A DNA stretch of 64,000 bases, taken from NCBI GenBank assembly GCA_905220665.1, contig CAJNAR010000164.1, positions 496,001 through 560,000 of the forward strand, given 5' to 3'. Below the pieces are notes generated by a model. That model did no database searches and had not been told where the DNA came from. It was given only the letters and a program-made list of their open reading frames with translations. Every line of letters begins with the position of its first letter. Positions within the stretch are counted from its first letter, which is position 1. Shown here piece by piece: positions 1 to 10,206 of this stretch. Both the position numbers and the translations under genes were made by a program. This stretch comes from Albugo candida (lineage: Eukaryota > Oomycota > Peronosporomycetes > Albuginales > Albuginaceae).

Positions 1-2194
1 TAGGCATACCTCCCATATTGCCATAGCTTGGATGCATACCCATGCTCGCATGTGGCATACCACCATGCATGTTTGTCATTCCCATGGGGCCACCCATACC
101 CATTCCAGGACCCATACCTCCTGGTTGCATGTTTGATGGTCTGCTTGGCATTCCTGCTAAAGTATCCAATCCTGAAAAACTACTCAGATTCCTCGATTGA
201 GAATTAGACGATTGACCAGAGGCACATTTATTTCCTGAGGAGCCGAGATTACTCAAATCGAAAAGCGATGAGCCAGCACCCCAGGCATCATCACGTTTTG
301 TCTCTCCGCTTGTGGTGGTAGATGGGTGGGAGTGCGATGTTGCCCCGGAAAGATTGGATGAAGTTCTGGATTGTACTCCACTTTGCGCACTCAATTGCCC
401 ATACTGCGAGGGAGTGTTCGACAAGCCAGTAGATTGTGTTGCAGCGTGCGCAGACGGTGGTGGATGAGAGTATACACCTCCCATCATCTGTTGCTGAGAA
501 AATGTTGGGCGTAAGCCTGCTTGAAATGAATTCATTTGCTGCTGCTGTGGTGCTTGATATTGAGCTGTATTCGCAGTAACTGACGCGTTGCCACCAAAAG
601 GATCAAATGTCATGGATTGTTGTGAAGCTGGAGGCATAGGTGCAGGTGCAAAGGACGACGAAGCCGATGACGATGCAAAATCACCAAAGTTTTGTGTGGA
701 AGCACTAGAGGCCCCGAAGGGATCAAATGTGCTTAACGGAGTCGCTACAGACATAATTTAGTACAGTGGGGGGAAAACGAACAGTATTGAAGAAACACGG
801 ACCTGCATTAATGTTTGTTGTGGATGGTGAAGCCGCAAAAAAATCATCATCGAGCAGGGAAGGTGCCGGGGTCGCAACGGGTACTTTCTTGCTCTCCGCT
901 TGTATAACACCCTGATAACAACGATAAGTTATCTGAATCTTTAAAGATGATTGACTCTACCTCTCGTGCTTGCTTGACAGTTTTGCTTTTTGGAGCTCGC
1001 CGCCGAGAAGTGGTTCGTTCCTAAAACACATATAGGTACCGATAACCTATGATCTGTTTGCTCGTACCTCTTCCTCTGATTCGGATGCTTCATCTTTGCT
1101 TTCCAACCCGCTTCTACAGTCAAAATCGATTGTGACGTGATTTACTCCGAGATAAAAATAGCGATTCGTACTCGTCTCGTTCGCTGGAGAATCGAGAAGA
1201 ATATCCTCCTTGATCATCGTACTTGCTGGCTTGTGCAGCATACCCTCCATTATAACCATCACCTCCGCTTTGGCCTCCTCCACCATTATAGCCTCCTCCA
1301 CCACTGTAGCCTCCCCCACCACTATAGCCTCCTCCACCAGTGTAACCTGCTCCTCCGCTGTAACCTCCACCTCCGCCACCACTGTAGCCTGATCCTGCAT
1401 TGTATCCTTCCCCTCCACTGTAGCCACCGCCACCACTATAAGATGCCGAGCTCGCACTAGCCATTCCGCCCACGGCGCCAATGCCAATGTATTTGTCTCG
1501 TAGACGCCGTGATTTCTCACGTTCATCACGTATTCTCTCATTATCATTGAGTAATTCTAAAATCTGTTTCGCCTTATCACGCACTACATAAGCGGTTTTA
1601 TCCATTAATTGATCACAAAATGGAAAAGTGGATCATGTACTGACCTCCTGCTCCTCTGTCTGCAGTACCATCATGATAGGAGAAATCTGTGAGCTGACGA
1701 AGCTTGAACATGTGATCTCTTCCATTTTCAACGACGCGTTCTGTTGCGTTCTTTAGTAAATGATCCAGTAATGTCAGCGCCTAAACGGTCATGTTTTTTG
1801 TAAATCCAAGCGGAAGAATAGCTCAACTGAATACGAACTTTGAACACTGTGCGCCATTGACGAGCATGAGAGTCTGCTGCCTCCCAAATTTTGCGCATAA
1901 TCACATTGTACGACTCACTACCACAAAGATACTTTGAGCGACTATAGCGAAAATATTGGGCTTTTCTTCGTACTAATCGAAGGTCAGTTGCGATATTTCG
2001 TTCAAAAGAGTACTGGAAGCTCCCCAGTTTTTGTTCGAGAGAGCATCTTCCATCTTCTTTTCTATGTCGGTGCCTAATTTCGCCTTTACAGCGTTCTTCC
2101 TGCAAGGGCAGACTCAACATAGGCCTGAAAGCTGTGGTCACACTTACGCTTCATCCATTGCATTTTTAAGCTTATCTAAGGCTAATCGATCCAT
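1..2194 (-). CDS. Epsin-like clathrin adaptor with ENTH domain, 3' end off the window
   Basis: Endocytic adaptor that binds phosphoinositides through its N-terminal ENTH domain and recruits clathrin and AP-2. Nine exons join in frame: 2194-2148, 2099-1974, 1917-1839, 1780-1645, 1583-1172, 1113-1068, 1020-961, 911-803 and 744-1. All introns are GT-AG, 47 to 61 nt. The spliced ENTH domain (about residues 1-150) reads KNWGASSTLLNEI, then DYESYNVIMRKIWEAAD, then KALTLLDHLLKN, then VRDKAKQILELLNDNERIR, a clear family match. A long Gly/Tyr-rich tract follows. The tail has repeated DPFG (AP-2 type) motifs, a clathrin-box-like LFDLS, and Gln/Met/Gly-rich sequence. The start is the first ATG giving the ENTH N-terminus. 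No stop codon is reached, so the C-terminus is missing. ENTH identity is sure; exact borders of exons 5 and 6 are less so. Confidence 0.9.
1245..1446 (-). repeat. Tandem YSGGGG-type coding repeat in the epsin gene
   Basis: About ten imperfect copies of a 15-18 bp unit encode a run of Tyr-Ser/Asn/Thr-Gly-Gly-Gly-Gly units between the ENTH domain and the adaptor tail. The unit is visible on the + strand as repeats of cctccaccactgtag. The whole run lies inside one exon and stays in frame. Confidence 0.85.
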
Positions 2195-2354
2195 TTTGTA
2201 TCACTCGGACTGAGAATCTTTTCGCAGAGCTTTCAAGTTTCCAACGGACGCGCTTTTGGTTCCCTCAACCAAGTAGAGAACAGAAGCTTATGGAAAAGGT
2301 ACGATTTCATTATGACCAATCAGGAAGATGACTGCAGTATAATTGTCACACGGA

Positions 2355-2624
2355 TCACAAGGCAAAATGAACTCGCTTTTTTTCCTTGGATTGTGCGGTA
2401 CTCTTTTGCTTAAATGCGTAGGAATCAGTCCAATAGTCGTGTATTACAATCTGCGGAATATCTGCATCCAAAATTTGTTCTCGTCGTAATCGATGTTTCT
2501 GAATTTTGACCAAGTTTTCAAGTCGCTGTTTTCGTATGAACACGACGCAGATAAGCACGATTACAATCATCACAATCACTCCGCCATAAATGTAATCATT
2601 GAAAGGGACTTTGAGTTTCTGCAT
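2355..2624 (-). CDS. Small single-pass membrane protein with C-terminal RVxF (PP1-docking) motif
   Basis: An 89-residue protein I cannot assign to a named family. A short N-terminus (MQKLKVPFNDYIYG) leads into one strongly hydrophobic segment at about residues 14-30, followed by a basic stretch (RKQRLENLVKIQKHRLRR), which favours a cytosolic C-terminus. The last residues read KKRVHFAL. RVHF preceded by basic residues matches the RVxF docking motif used by protein phosphatase 1 regulators. The gene is intronless, starts at an ATG, and diverges from the FN3 gene. A targeting subunit for PP1 on a membrane is an inference; it could also be an unrelated small membrane protein. Confidence 0.6.
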   Translation of the reverse strand: MQKLKVPFNDYIYGGVIVMIVIVLICVVFIRKQRLENLVKIQKHRLRREQILDADIPQIVIHDYWTDSYAFKQKSTAQSKEKKRVHFAL

Positions 2625-3052
2625 TTAACGTTATTACTCGGTCGATAGTTGTGATTGTATGCTTAAGTAGCGGAATATGACAAATTGAAAAGTTGATGCG
2701 TTGCAAAATGCCTTGGCTACGCAATCCCGGTAAGATGGTCACGTCTATAGTAACTAGAGAGGTGACGAAAGGAGTTTTGCCCCAGCGCAGTGTAATGAGA
2801 TAGTGGTTAAGGCAAGTACGCTAGAATGCAAGTCAATTCGTATCTATAACTGCCTTGCTGGACTCGATTACACTCATGTATAGATAGTGCTACCCAAAAA
2901 AGAAAGAATTTGAGCTTATTAGGTACCATAACTTCCGCACTGGATGACAGATTGATGGCACATTTCACATACATTGTCTCATACAAATTCAGCAACTCTC
3001 TGCTCGACAAAGGCTTTTCTAGTGGACAAAATCAAATCGTTCGCACGAAAAC
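2625..3052. other. Intergenic region between two divergent small genes
   Basis: 428 bp between the ATG of the PP1-motif membrane protein and that of the FN3 protein. It must hold both promoters. I see no RNA gene or repeat; a short + strand upstream exon of the FN3 gene cannot be excluded. Confidence 0.5.
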
Positions 3053-3403
3053 ATGACAGAAGGCTCTTTCCCTATTCCTGCGCCACCGCCTGCCAAATTG
3101 CTATCTCGCACCGATTTCTCAATCACGTTGGCGATCCCGGAACCGCATACGAGTTTGTATCGTTTTCAATACAAGAAGGCTGGACCTAATGTCGACTGGG
3201 ACTCGCACGGAATAAGTGTAGACACAGAAATGGGACAGACGGTTGTTGTTTTGGACGATTTGGAGCCAACCTGCTCGTATGAGGTACGAATTTACGCAAT
3301 AGACGGCACAAAACATACGATTTGCTCGTCTCCGAGCGCTGTCGCGGCTGTGGACACTGATGTACCTAGTTGTGCTCCTGATTCCAAGTGTGTTATATTA
3401 TAA
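3053..3403 (+). CDS. Mini fibronectin type III protein with C-terminal CaaX box
   Basis: A 116-residue protein made almost entirely of one fibronectin-III-like beta-sandwich. It shows the proline start (IPAPPPAKL), the middle strand YRFQYKKAG, the turn LDDLEPTCSYEVRIYAIDG that resembles the FN3 'L-x-P-x-x-x-Y-x-V-R-V-x-A' signature, and a PSAV end. After about ten linker residues it stops with SKCVIL. Cys-Val-Ile-Leu fits a CaaX prenylation box, and the final Leu favours geranylgeranylation. A second Cys nine residues upstream could be acylated. There is no signal peptide, so it should be cytosolic and membrane-tethered. It converges on eIF4G with 60 bp between the stops. Its partner is unknown. 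Confidence 0.65.
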   Translation: MTEGSFPIPAPPPAKLLSRTDFSITLAIPEPHTSLYRFQYKKAGPNVDWDSHGISVDTEMGQTVVVLDDLEPTCSYEVRIYAIDGTKHTICSSPSAVAAVDTDVPSCAPDSKCVIL

Positions 3404-3463
3404 CTATACTATATGATGCTTCGTTACTTGTCAAAGGTATTTTTTAGTAATTTCTCAGCTTTT

Positions 3464-6400
3464 TTATTTTTCTAAAATCTCAAACAATTCGTTCCATTTC
3501 GAATCGAATGATTGTCCCTCCGCATTGAACACAAATGCTTTTGGCGTCTGTAAAAAATCTTGGTCTCTAGTGTGTTTTCTCCACCAAACAGCGATATCAC
3601 CCAAAGACTCTACTCCCAGATATACTTGGAGCGCCTCTAGCAGCTTCACAATCACTTCATATCCAACGTCAGATTCATACTGAGCCGCGGAAATGGTAGA
3701 ATACAGCCAGTGTAGCTGTAAGATGTCTCTGCTGAAAAGTGGAGCCCATAGCTGTGCCAGTTGCTGGCCAAGATTCGGAATATCCAGTCGAGTATCCTGG
3801 TACTCTGCCAGCACACGTTCAAATGCTATTTTAAGCGGTGAGGAATGGATCAAATCTCGATCAATCAAAAGCATCATCATGCTGGATACTTGCCGGCATA
3901 TTTGTGCCGTCCCATGTAAAGCCTCTAATATCGCAATTTCCACAAAATACTTCCATGCATCCGTTTCACCTAATGTAGAGTACTCGTTGACACACAATTC
4001 GAGTTCGTCCAGGTCGTTGACGTTGAAGTATTCCTTCAACGAGTTTCTTAGTTTGGCGACGTTTTCTGGATCGAGATCTTCGTCCACGAATAAATGCGTC
4101 AGATCGTTCTCTATCAGATACCTTTGCACGCATGCGTCGCTGATGTCTTTATCGTCCGGCAGGACGCAAGCCACATCAATTCTTTCCTCTTGGATCATTT
4201 GTATAATCGAGATTTCCCCAGCTTCTGCCTCCATCACATGCAGTGTTTCGGCAAATACAAGTGCAGCGACTCCAGATCTCCGTGTGGACACCAGTGCTGT
4301 TTCCATCGTCCATGAAAGACTTAGGCACCCATTAAGTATCATTCGACCAAGTATAAACGCACAATGTTGAGTTGCAAGGGGAATGTCGATTTTCAGGTCG
4401 TCTAAAGTGGATGCAATGTGAGTCAAGGCCCGCTGAAAGACGATGATTTCCATCACATTCTGCTCATAAAGCGCTGCCAGTAATGTCACCGCGTGTTGAC
4501 GCTGGTCCTTCTTGCTGTCCAACGCTGTATTGATCAATTCTTCTGTGAATGCAATATGGCTGAGCTCCTTACTAGGCACCTGAGGAAGCTCACCAATGCA
4601 CAAAATGGCTTCATTCAGATCTAGAATTGAAAGGTATTCTTGTATAATGCTTTTCATGCGGCCAATTTGCACACCATCCAGCTTCTTTGCATCATCCAAT
4701 TCGGTCTGGGATGGATCCGGAACCAATCGAAGTAATAGATTTCCGCTAGACTCTGCCAATTGTGCGCTTGTTATTTGACATTTCTGCCGACGATGAATCA
4801 ACTGCCCATGTTGTGCATTCTGCCCAAGTCTCTGTAGCTTCTGTGCTTCACGACGCACTTGGTCGAGAGTCATTTGTTGCATCGCTTGACGTCGAGGCTC
4901 CCACATGTGATCTCTCATTTCCAACACATCCTTGAGCAGGAATCGCAGTCGTGAGGATACATTCAGCGAATCTTGTGCCAATTCCATTATTCGAAGGATA
5001 AATACATCCATAATGCTCTTCGTCTCTGGTCGATCAAACTTTTTACCGACGGTCGACAACATTTTGCACAGTGCTTCAATGTCTTCTTCTGCAGGCACAC
5101 GAATTATTTGACCGACCCAGCCACTCTTCTTATCTTCTCGAGCCAAAAGTTGAAGTCCAAGAAGCTGACAGAAACAACCACACACAGCTCCTTGCTACAA
5201 AAGTCGAGTAAGCATACATTCCCAAAACGCTAGCAATGTTACCTTGAGCATATCGACTTTGAACAACTCGCCGATAAAGCGGATATTGCCAAGCATCAAC
5301 TGTTTCGTCCGTGCGCTGCCCGCGTCCAAAGCTTCTTTTTTGTCGTGAATACACTGAAGAATGTGTCAAATCTGGAGCAGAGACGACAATGACCATGCTT
5401 ACCGCTTTCTCAAATCTTTCCTGACAGCGAAGTATCAATAATCGCTTAAACAGCGTGACGTTCTTTGCTTCTTTGAGAGCTCCTTCGGCTAAGTAAATGA
5501 TATGAACAAGTAGTCCTCAATGATAATCACAAGCACGTACGTGATGTGAATGTTCCAATCAACAGCTCATCTTCCCCCGGCTCTCTCAATGCTTTCTCTA
5601 TACACCGCATCAGAAAGAGTTTCGATAGACAACTGTACACTCACGCGTATAGTAGTATCCATCGGGTCTTTTGCGAACGATGAATAGTAATTTGGAATGC
5701 TGAGCGTAGTAAATGCCTTTTGCATTCTTTTGAACACCCGAAAGAGAGGACGTTTGTGACCGTTGCAGACTTTGAAGTATATCTGGTAGCAGCGCCTCGT
5801 TTCCGTTGCGATGGAGACACTCCTGGATGCTTGGATGGGGGCAATGTATCATACATCAAAAATACGTCAGGAGTTGACTCTACCTTGGGAACGGCCCGTC
5901 GAGATCTTCTTCCATGCTAGAGATTGTCGTCCAGTAGAATTCTTGCTGTACAGTCAAAGATGACAAATATGATGTCAAGCCTCAAGGCTTTCCACGTACC
6001 TTTTGTCCAATGGATTCCACGACATTGACAAATGGCCATAGCGTATCTTTCGTTCTTAAATGAATCTCTTTGCATAAGTCGGCATACACGTCAGCAAAAT
6101 TGCATTCTTCTATTGCTTTATCCATGACAGAGGCTACCAAGATGCGCAATGTGTGGAAGGTTTGAATGGGAATATCGCACAAAATTTTGGTGAGTTTCTC
6201 AAATTTCTCGCGTGTGAGTTTGTTCAGTACGGCTTTGATTTGACTTAATGGTGTTCCTATTGGTGTATTGGTGTCTGTAGAGAACGATTTTGCGCATTTC
6301 CAGCTGTTTTCGGATCGATGAAGAGGTGATACGGGCTCTTCCATCACAGGTGCAGCAATTCGATTGCTTCGCTGACTCTCTGGGCGATGAGATCGGCTTT

Positions 6401-7851
6401 TCTTGGGTCGTTTTTGTAGGCTCTCATGTCGTTTTTTCATTTTGTTTGCGTCCTCCACTCGCGAAGATGGGGGTTTACGCACTTGGATGACCTCCGTTAC
6501 TTGTAATGGTGCCAGATCGACTGGTGCGACGGCAAACGATATGAGTTTGCGTAGTTGACCATTTGTGTATCGGACTTTGCTATGCCCCATAATGGGTATA
6601 GCTTTTGGCAGAGAATTTACGATGGAAGACGTGAACGGTTCGGATATTTGGGATGTCAGCTTGCTATCATCTTCTCGTAATTTGGCGTAATACGCATGAG
6701 TACGCTTTTCTTTGCTCAGTGGGGACTCGGTTGAGTGCGTATCAACCTCGGTTTTCTCCAAGTCGAGACATTTGTCAGAGGTGTTGGAAATTTCTGGCTT
6801 TCTAGACGCTTCTTTCGAGGCTTTAAGAGAGTTTTGAAGTGGCTCTTCGTACAAAGTATCTGCAAGCGCGTTGACCGGGTCCGAGGATCTTAGTGATGAG
6901 AGAAGCGACGATTTCAATGCTGAGTTTCCATTATTCTTAATTGAAAGGTGGCCACTGAATGATTTCTTGATAGGTTCATTTTTCTTTATAGTTCGATTTT
7001 CTTTGTTGGTAGAAATTGGCAATTGCCGTTTTTTTAAGCTTGCAAGAAGAGAGGATTCAAGGGCCGGCTTTGTATGACTCGATGAAATTTCCTTGTCTTC
7101 AAATAGCTCCTTTCGAGGTTGATTATCATTCAAGGAGATTTTTCGTACGATCTTTACATTTTTTGGCTTACCCACTGAATTTGGAGCCCGCCGCTCCCAT
7201 CTATTTTGCCTATCGCTTGTCCGCGATCCTATTTCTTCAAAGCAAGAAAGTGTAGAGCGCATACTGGAATCGCTTCCACGACGTTCACGATAGCTTTTTC
7301 TACCATCATTTTCGAAATTACTCTTCTCTGCCTCCACTGTTGGCCTATTACTTCTATCTCCCGGCTTCCCACTTATTGGTGAGGTGGGAACCTGCTGTCG
7401 CTCATCTCCAAGAGCCGATTGCTCAAATATGATAGTACGATTTTTATTCGTGGTAGCGCTTGCTTTACGACTCAATTTTTTAGCATTAAGATTCTCTTGC
7501 AGCGAGGAATGGAACGGAATCGTTAGATCCGACATCTGAGTCGTCTGAGCCTTAATCTGAGTGGAAGGGGATCTTTTGCTCGGTCGAGTCTCTTCCCGAC
7601 GTTTGTCTGAATCTTTTCTCTCTGACTTTGTATTCCGACTATCTTTTTGTGTCGTCGAATGCACCTCATATCGAATGCGGCGATGCCCACTAGTGTGCTC
7701 TAAATTCTCACGCTGTGCGAGTTCTACAATAGTTGTAGGAGTAAGAGAATATTTGGATCAGTGTCTTCTGTGATTATTACTGCGAATAAGTAAAGAAGTA
7801 TAATGTACCTCGTTCTTTTCGTTGACTGGAAGACCCCAAACTCGATGCCAT
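3464..7851 (-). CDS. Translation initiation factor eIF4G
   Basis: Scaffold of the cap-binding complex that joins eIF4E, eIF4A and eIF3. Exon 1 is 7851-7809 and exon 2 is 7723-6000; several small exons follow between about 5980 and 5230, and the large last exon ends at 3464. The N-terminal ~590 residues are Ser/Lys-rich and look disordered, ending in a stretch with a PPSSRVEDANKMKKRHE linker. The MIF4G domain begins at LSQIKAVLNKLTREKFEKLT and continues through NIRFIGELFK (about 5270), ALCKMLSTVGKKFD and SSRLRFLLKDVLEMRDHMW. An MA3 domain follows (RMKSIIQEYLSILDLNEA onward, about 4660-4320). A C-terminal helical-repeat region like the W2 domain ends the protein. Exon borders in the 5230-5980 stretch are only partly resolved. 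Confidence 0.85.
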
Positions 7852-8346
7852 TTTGCATTGCAAATGAGAGCAAAAATAATGTTTCAATAATTATAAAAGT
7901 AGCCATTATGTTGATGTATATTACTGCTTGAAGTTGCAGTGACCGGGCAATCAGCCCAAAGTGAGAATCAATGACGCGCATTTGTACCAAATCGTGCACT
8001 ATCATTATTTCTATGCGTATAGAATCATAGTTTTATGTGTCGATTGCAAACATGCGCATAAACGTAGCTTTTGTTTCATGCATACAGCAAATTTGCTCAG
8101 ATTATACTTCTTGCACCCTTCATTACCGCTATCTAGTTCATTGCAATCAGAAGAGCAATAGCTATTTATAAACTGATGTTCTGAAAGGGATAAGCTGAAT
8201 ACCTCATAGAGCCTCAGAGGATTGATATTATGTTCACAAACATCTCAAAACTAAATGTACATCTGATCGATTCCATTAAAATCACGAGGTCATCCAAACT
8301 CCAGCTATGTCGTTGACGATAACAGCTGAAGAAGTATGCAATGACA
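7852..8346. other. Intergenic region upstream of eIF4G and downstream of the PPR gene
   Basis: 495 bp of AT-rich sequence holding the eIF4G promoter and the PPR gene's 3' UTR. No further gene, RNA or repeat was recognised. Confidence 0.5.
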
Positions 8347-10068
8347 CTACACGGCTGCTGATTTTGCATTCGGATTTGGATCTTCAGACGATCCGTGATA
8401 CGCACGATACCCAATGTCATTCGGCGATTGTGGAATCGGTAGCATCAATTCCTTCGGAATGTTTGCGAGTATATACTTACTTCGAGACAACATCCATCGA
8501 CGAAAATTCCAATAGATCTTTGGTTCTTGGTCATAGAGCTGTAAGGAATTACTCAACGCGATTTCCCAATCGGATTGCTGCAGAAGCGGATTGTCTTGCA
8601 TCATCTTATTGCTCCAACGACAAGCTGTTTGGTAGTCATGGACATCTCCGTAGTATCGAATCAATTCGCGATAACAATCTGCTGAAAATCCCAATTGATA
8701 CCCATACAGCCGCAACTGCTTCACAGCTAACTGAGGATTGCCCATCTTGATATGCGCGATAATGATCAGCTTTCGCGTGTATTCGTCTCGGCTCACACCA
8801 TCAAGCTTCATCACTTCAAGATGGTCAAAAAAGTCGTCAAACTGGTCGAGATTCATATGTGCCTTTAAGATGACATTATGTGTGAAAGTGGTCATTTTCT
8901 GACCTCGTGCTCGTCTTGCACGGTACAGCTCTAGTACACGAAGATATGTTTCAGGTTCTTTGGAGACACTCGCATACGATTGTAATACGGCCGAGAAATA
9001 TGCGTCAACTATCAAATCTTGCTCTTGTGGTTCCATACTCTCAAACATTTCAATGACTTTATGCCATTTGCGTCCTTTAGAGCATGCTGATATCACGGAT
9101 TTACATATCGTCGTTGTGATTTGGAAACCAGAATCTACTAGCGTCTTATAGGCTTCCAGTGCGAGTTCCCATCGACCTGTTTTGCCTCCAATGATAGAAA
9201 GCGAATGGCATGTGCTTGATGTCAATGGTATTTTAAATTCAGACACATACCGATGCAGTTCCATCGCAAAATCTGCGTCTCCCACGCGAGCACAGCTGCT
9301 CAAGACATTGTTGACGATAACGATATTGATCTCGACTCCGTTTTGCACGACATCGTCAAAAATTTCTAGGACTAGCTCATGATTGGACACTTTATGCGCA
9401 GCAGACAGAGCGCGTGAGTACGTGACTTGTCCAGGAACATACCCATCGTTACGACATACTTCGAAAACGCGAAGTGCCAAAGTGAAATCTTCTTCCTCGT
9501 AACTCGCTGCAATGATGCTCGAGTACGCATGGATTCGAGGCCGAATGGAACGATCACGGGCGTACTTGAGAAATTTTACAGCTTCTTGGATAAATTTCAG
9601 TGATGAAAGGATTTCAATGAGTGCGGTCGCGACATTTTCGGTCAATAACTTTCGATTCTCTTCCCGTTGGACTTCTTCAATCCATTCAAGCGCTATAGTC
9701 TCTAGATTTGGATCGTTCAAATGCGTTTTTATTCGATTCAGAAACTGCTCTTCCGATCTATGGTCAGCACCGATTGCTTTGAAGCCATACGATCGTGCCC
9801 AATTGCATGAAGATGGAGCTAGAATTGGATTTATTACAAAAGGAATGGCTGCAGTACGCCTTCGTAATGTATAATACGATCGATATCGGAAGAGGCCATC
9901 CTGCAAGAGATATTGAGCTCCCTCAATTCTTTGCACTAATAGAAAATTGAAGGTCGAAAGCGTCCGCATAGACAGCATTTCGCAGCCTTCAATTGGACGC
10001 CATATCCGCATCATGGACGAGTTGTTTACTACTGGACGTCCGAAACAGTGTGCGCCACATAAGCACAT
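8347..10068 (-). CDS. Pentatricopeptide repeat protein, probably mitochondrial
   Basis: A 573-residue intronless protein. From about residue 170 it carries tandem ~35-residue helical hairpins of PPR type, for example VTYSRALSAAHKVSNHELVL, VIVNNVLSSCARVGDADFAM and ICKSVISACSKGRKWHKVIE. PPR proteins bind organellar RNA in a sequence-specific way, for processing, stability or translation. The N-terminus is rich in Arg/Ser and hydrophobic residues without acids, as expected for a mitochondrial presequence. The start could also be a Met some 20-35 residues downstream. It diverges from the USP32-type gene with 138 bp between the ATGs. The RNA target cannot be predicted. Confidence 0.8.
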   Translation of the reverse strand: MCLCGAHCFGRPVVNNSSMMRIWRPIEGCEMLSMRTLSTFNFLLVQRIEGAQYLLQDGLFRYRSYYTLRRRTAAIPFVINPILAPSSCNWARSYGFKAIGADHRSEEQFLNRIKTHLNDPNLETIALEWIEEVQREENRKLLTENVATALIEILSSLKFIQEAVKFLKYARDRSIRPRIHAYSSIIAASYEEEDFTLALRVFEVCRNDGYVPGQVTYSRALSAAHKVSNHELVLEIFDDVVQNGVEINIVIVNNVLSSCARVGDADFAMELHRYVSEFKIPLTSSTCHSLSIIGGKTGRWELALEAYKTLVDSGFQITTTICKSVISACSKGRKWHKVIEMFESMEPQEQDLIVDAYFSAVLQSYASVSKEPETYLRVLELYRARRARGQKMTTFTHNVILKAHMNLDQFDDFFDHLEVMKLDGVSRDEYTRKLIIIAHIKMGNPQLAVKQLRLYGYQLGFSADCYRELIRYYGDVHDYQTACRWSNKMMQDNPLLQQSDWEIALSNSLQLYDQEPKIYWNFRRWMLSRSKYILANIPKELMLPIPQSPNDIGYRAYHGSSEDPNPNAKSAAV

Positions 10069-10206
10069 TTTTAAGGTTGCCACTCTGTCGCATCCTCAAG
10101 AACAAAACCACCGACGCGATCATTCTGGCAAAAATAACATAGCGAGCGATATCTTCAGATTGTGAATCGCTGGTCAGCTTATTTTGGCTAATTTGTGGCG
10201 TGTTGA

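Noticed and set aside
1245..1446. CRISPR-like array, because of the evenly spaced repeats
   Set aside because: The repeats encode an in-frame Gly/Tyr tract within an epsin exon, vary at third positions and have no spacers; the genome is eukaryotic.
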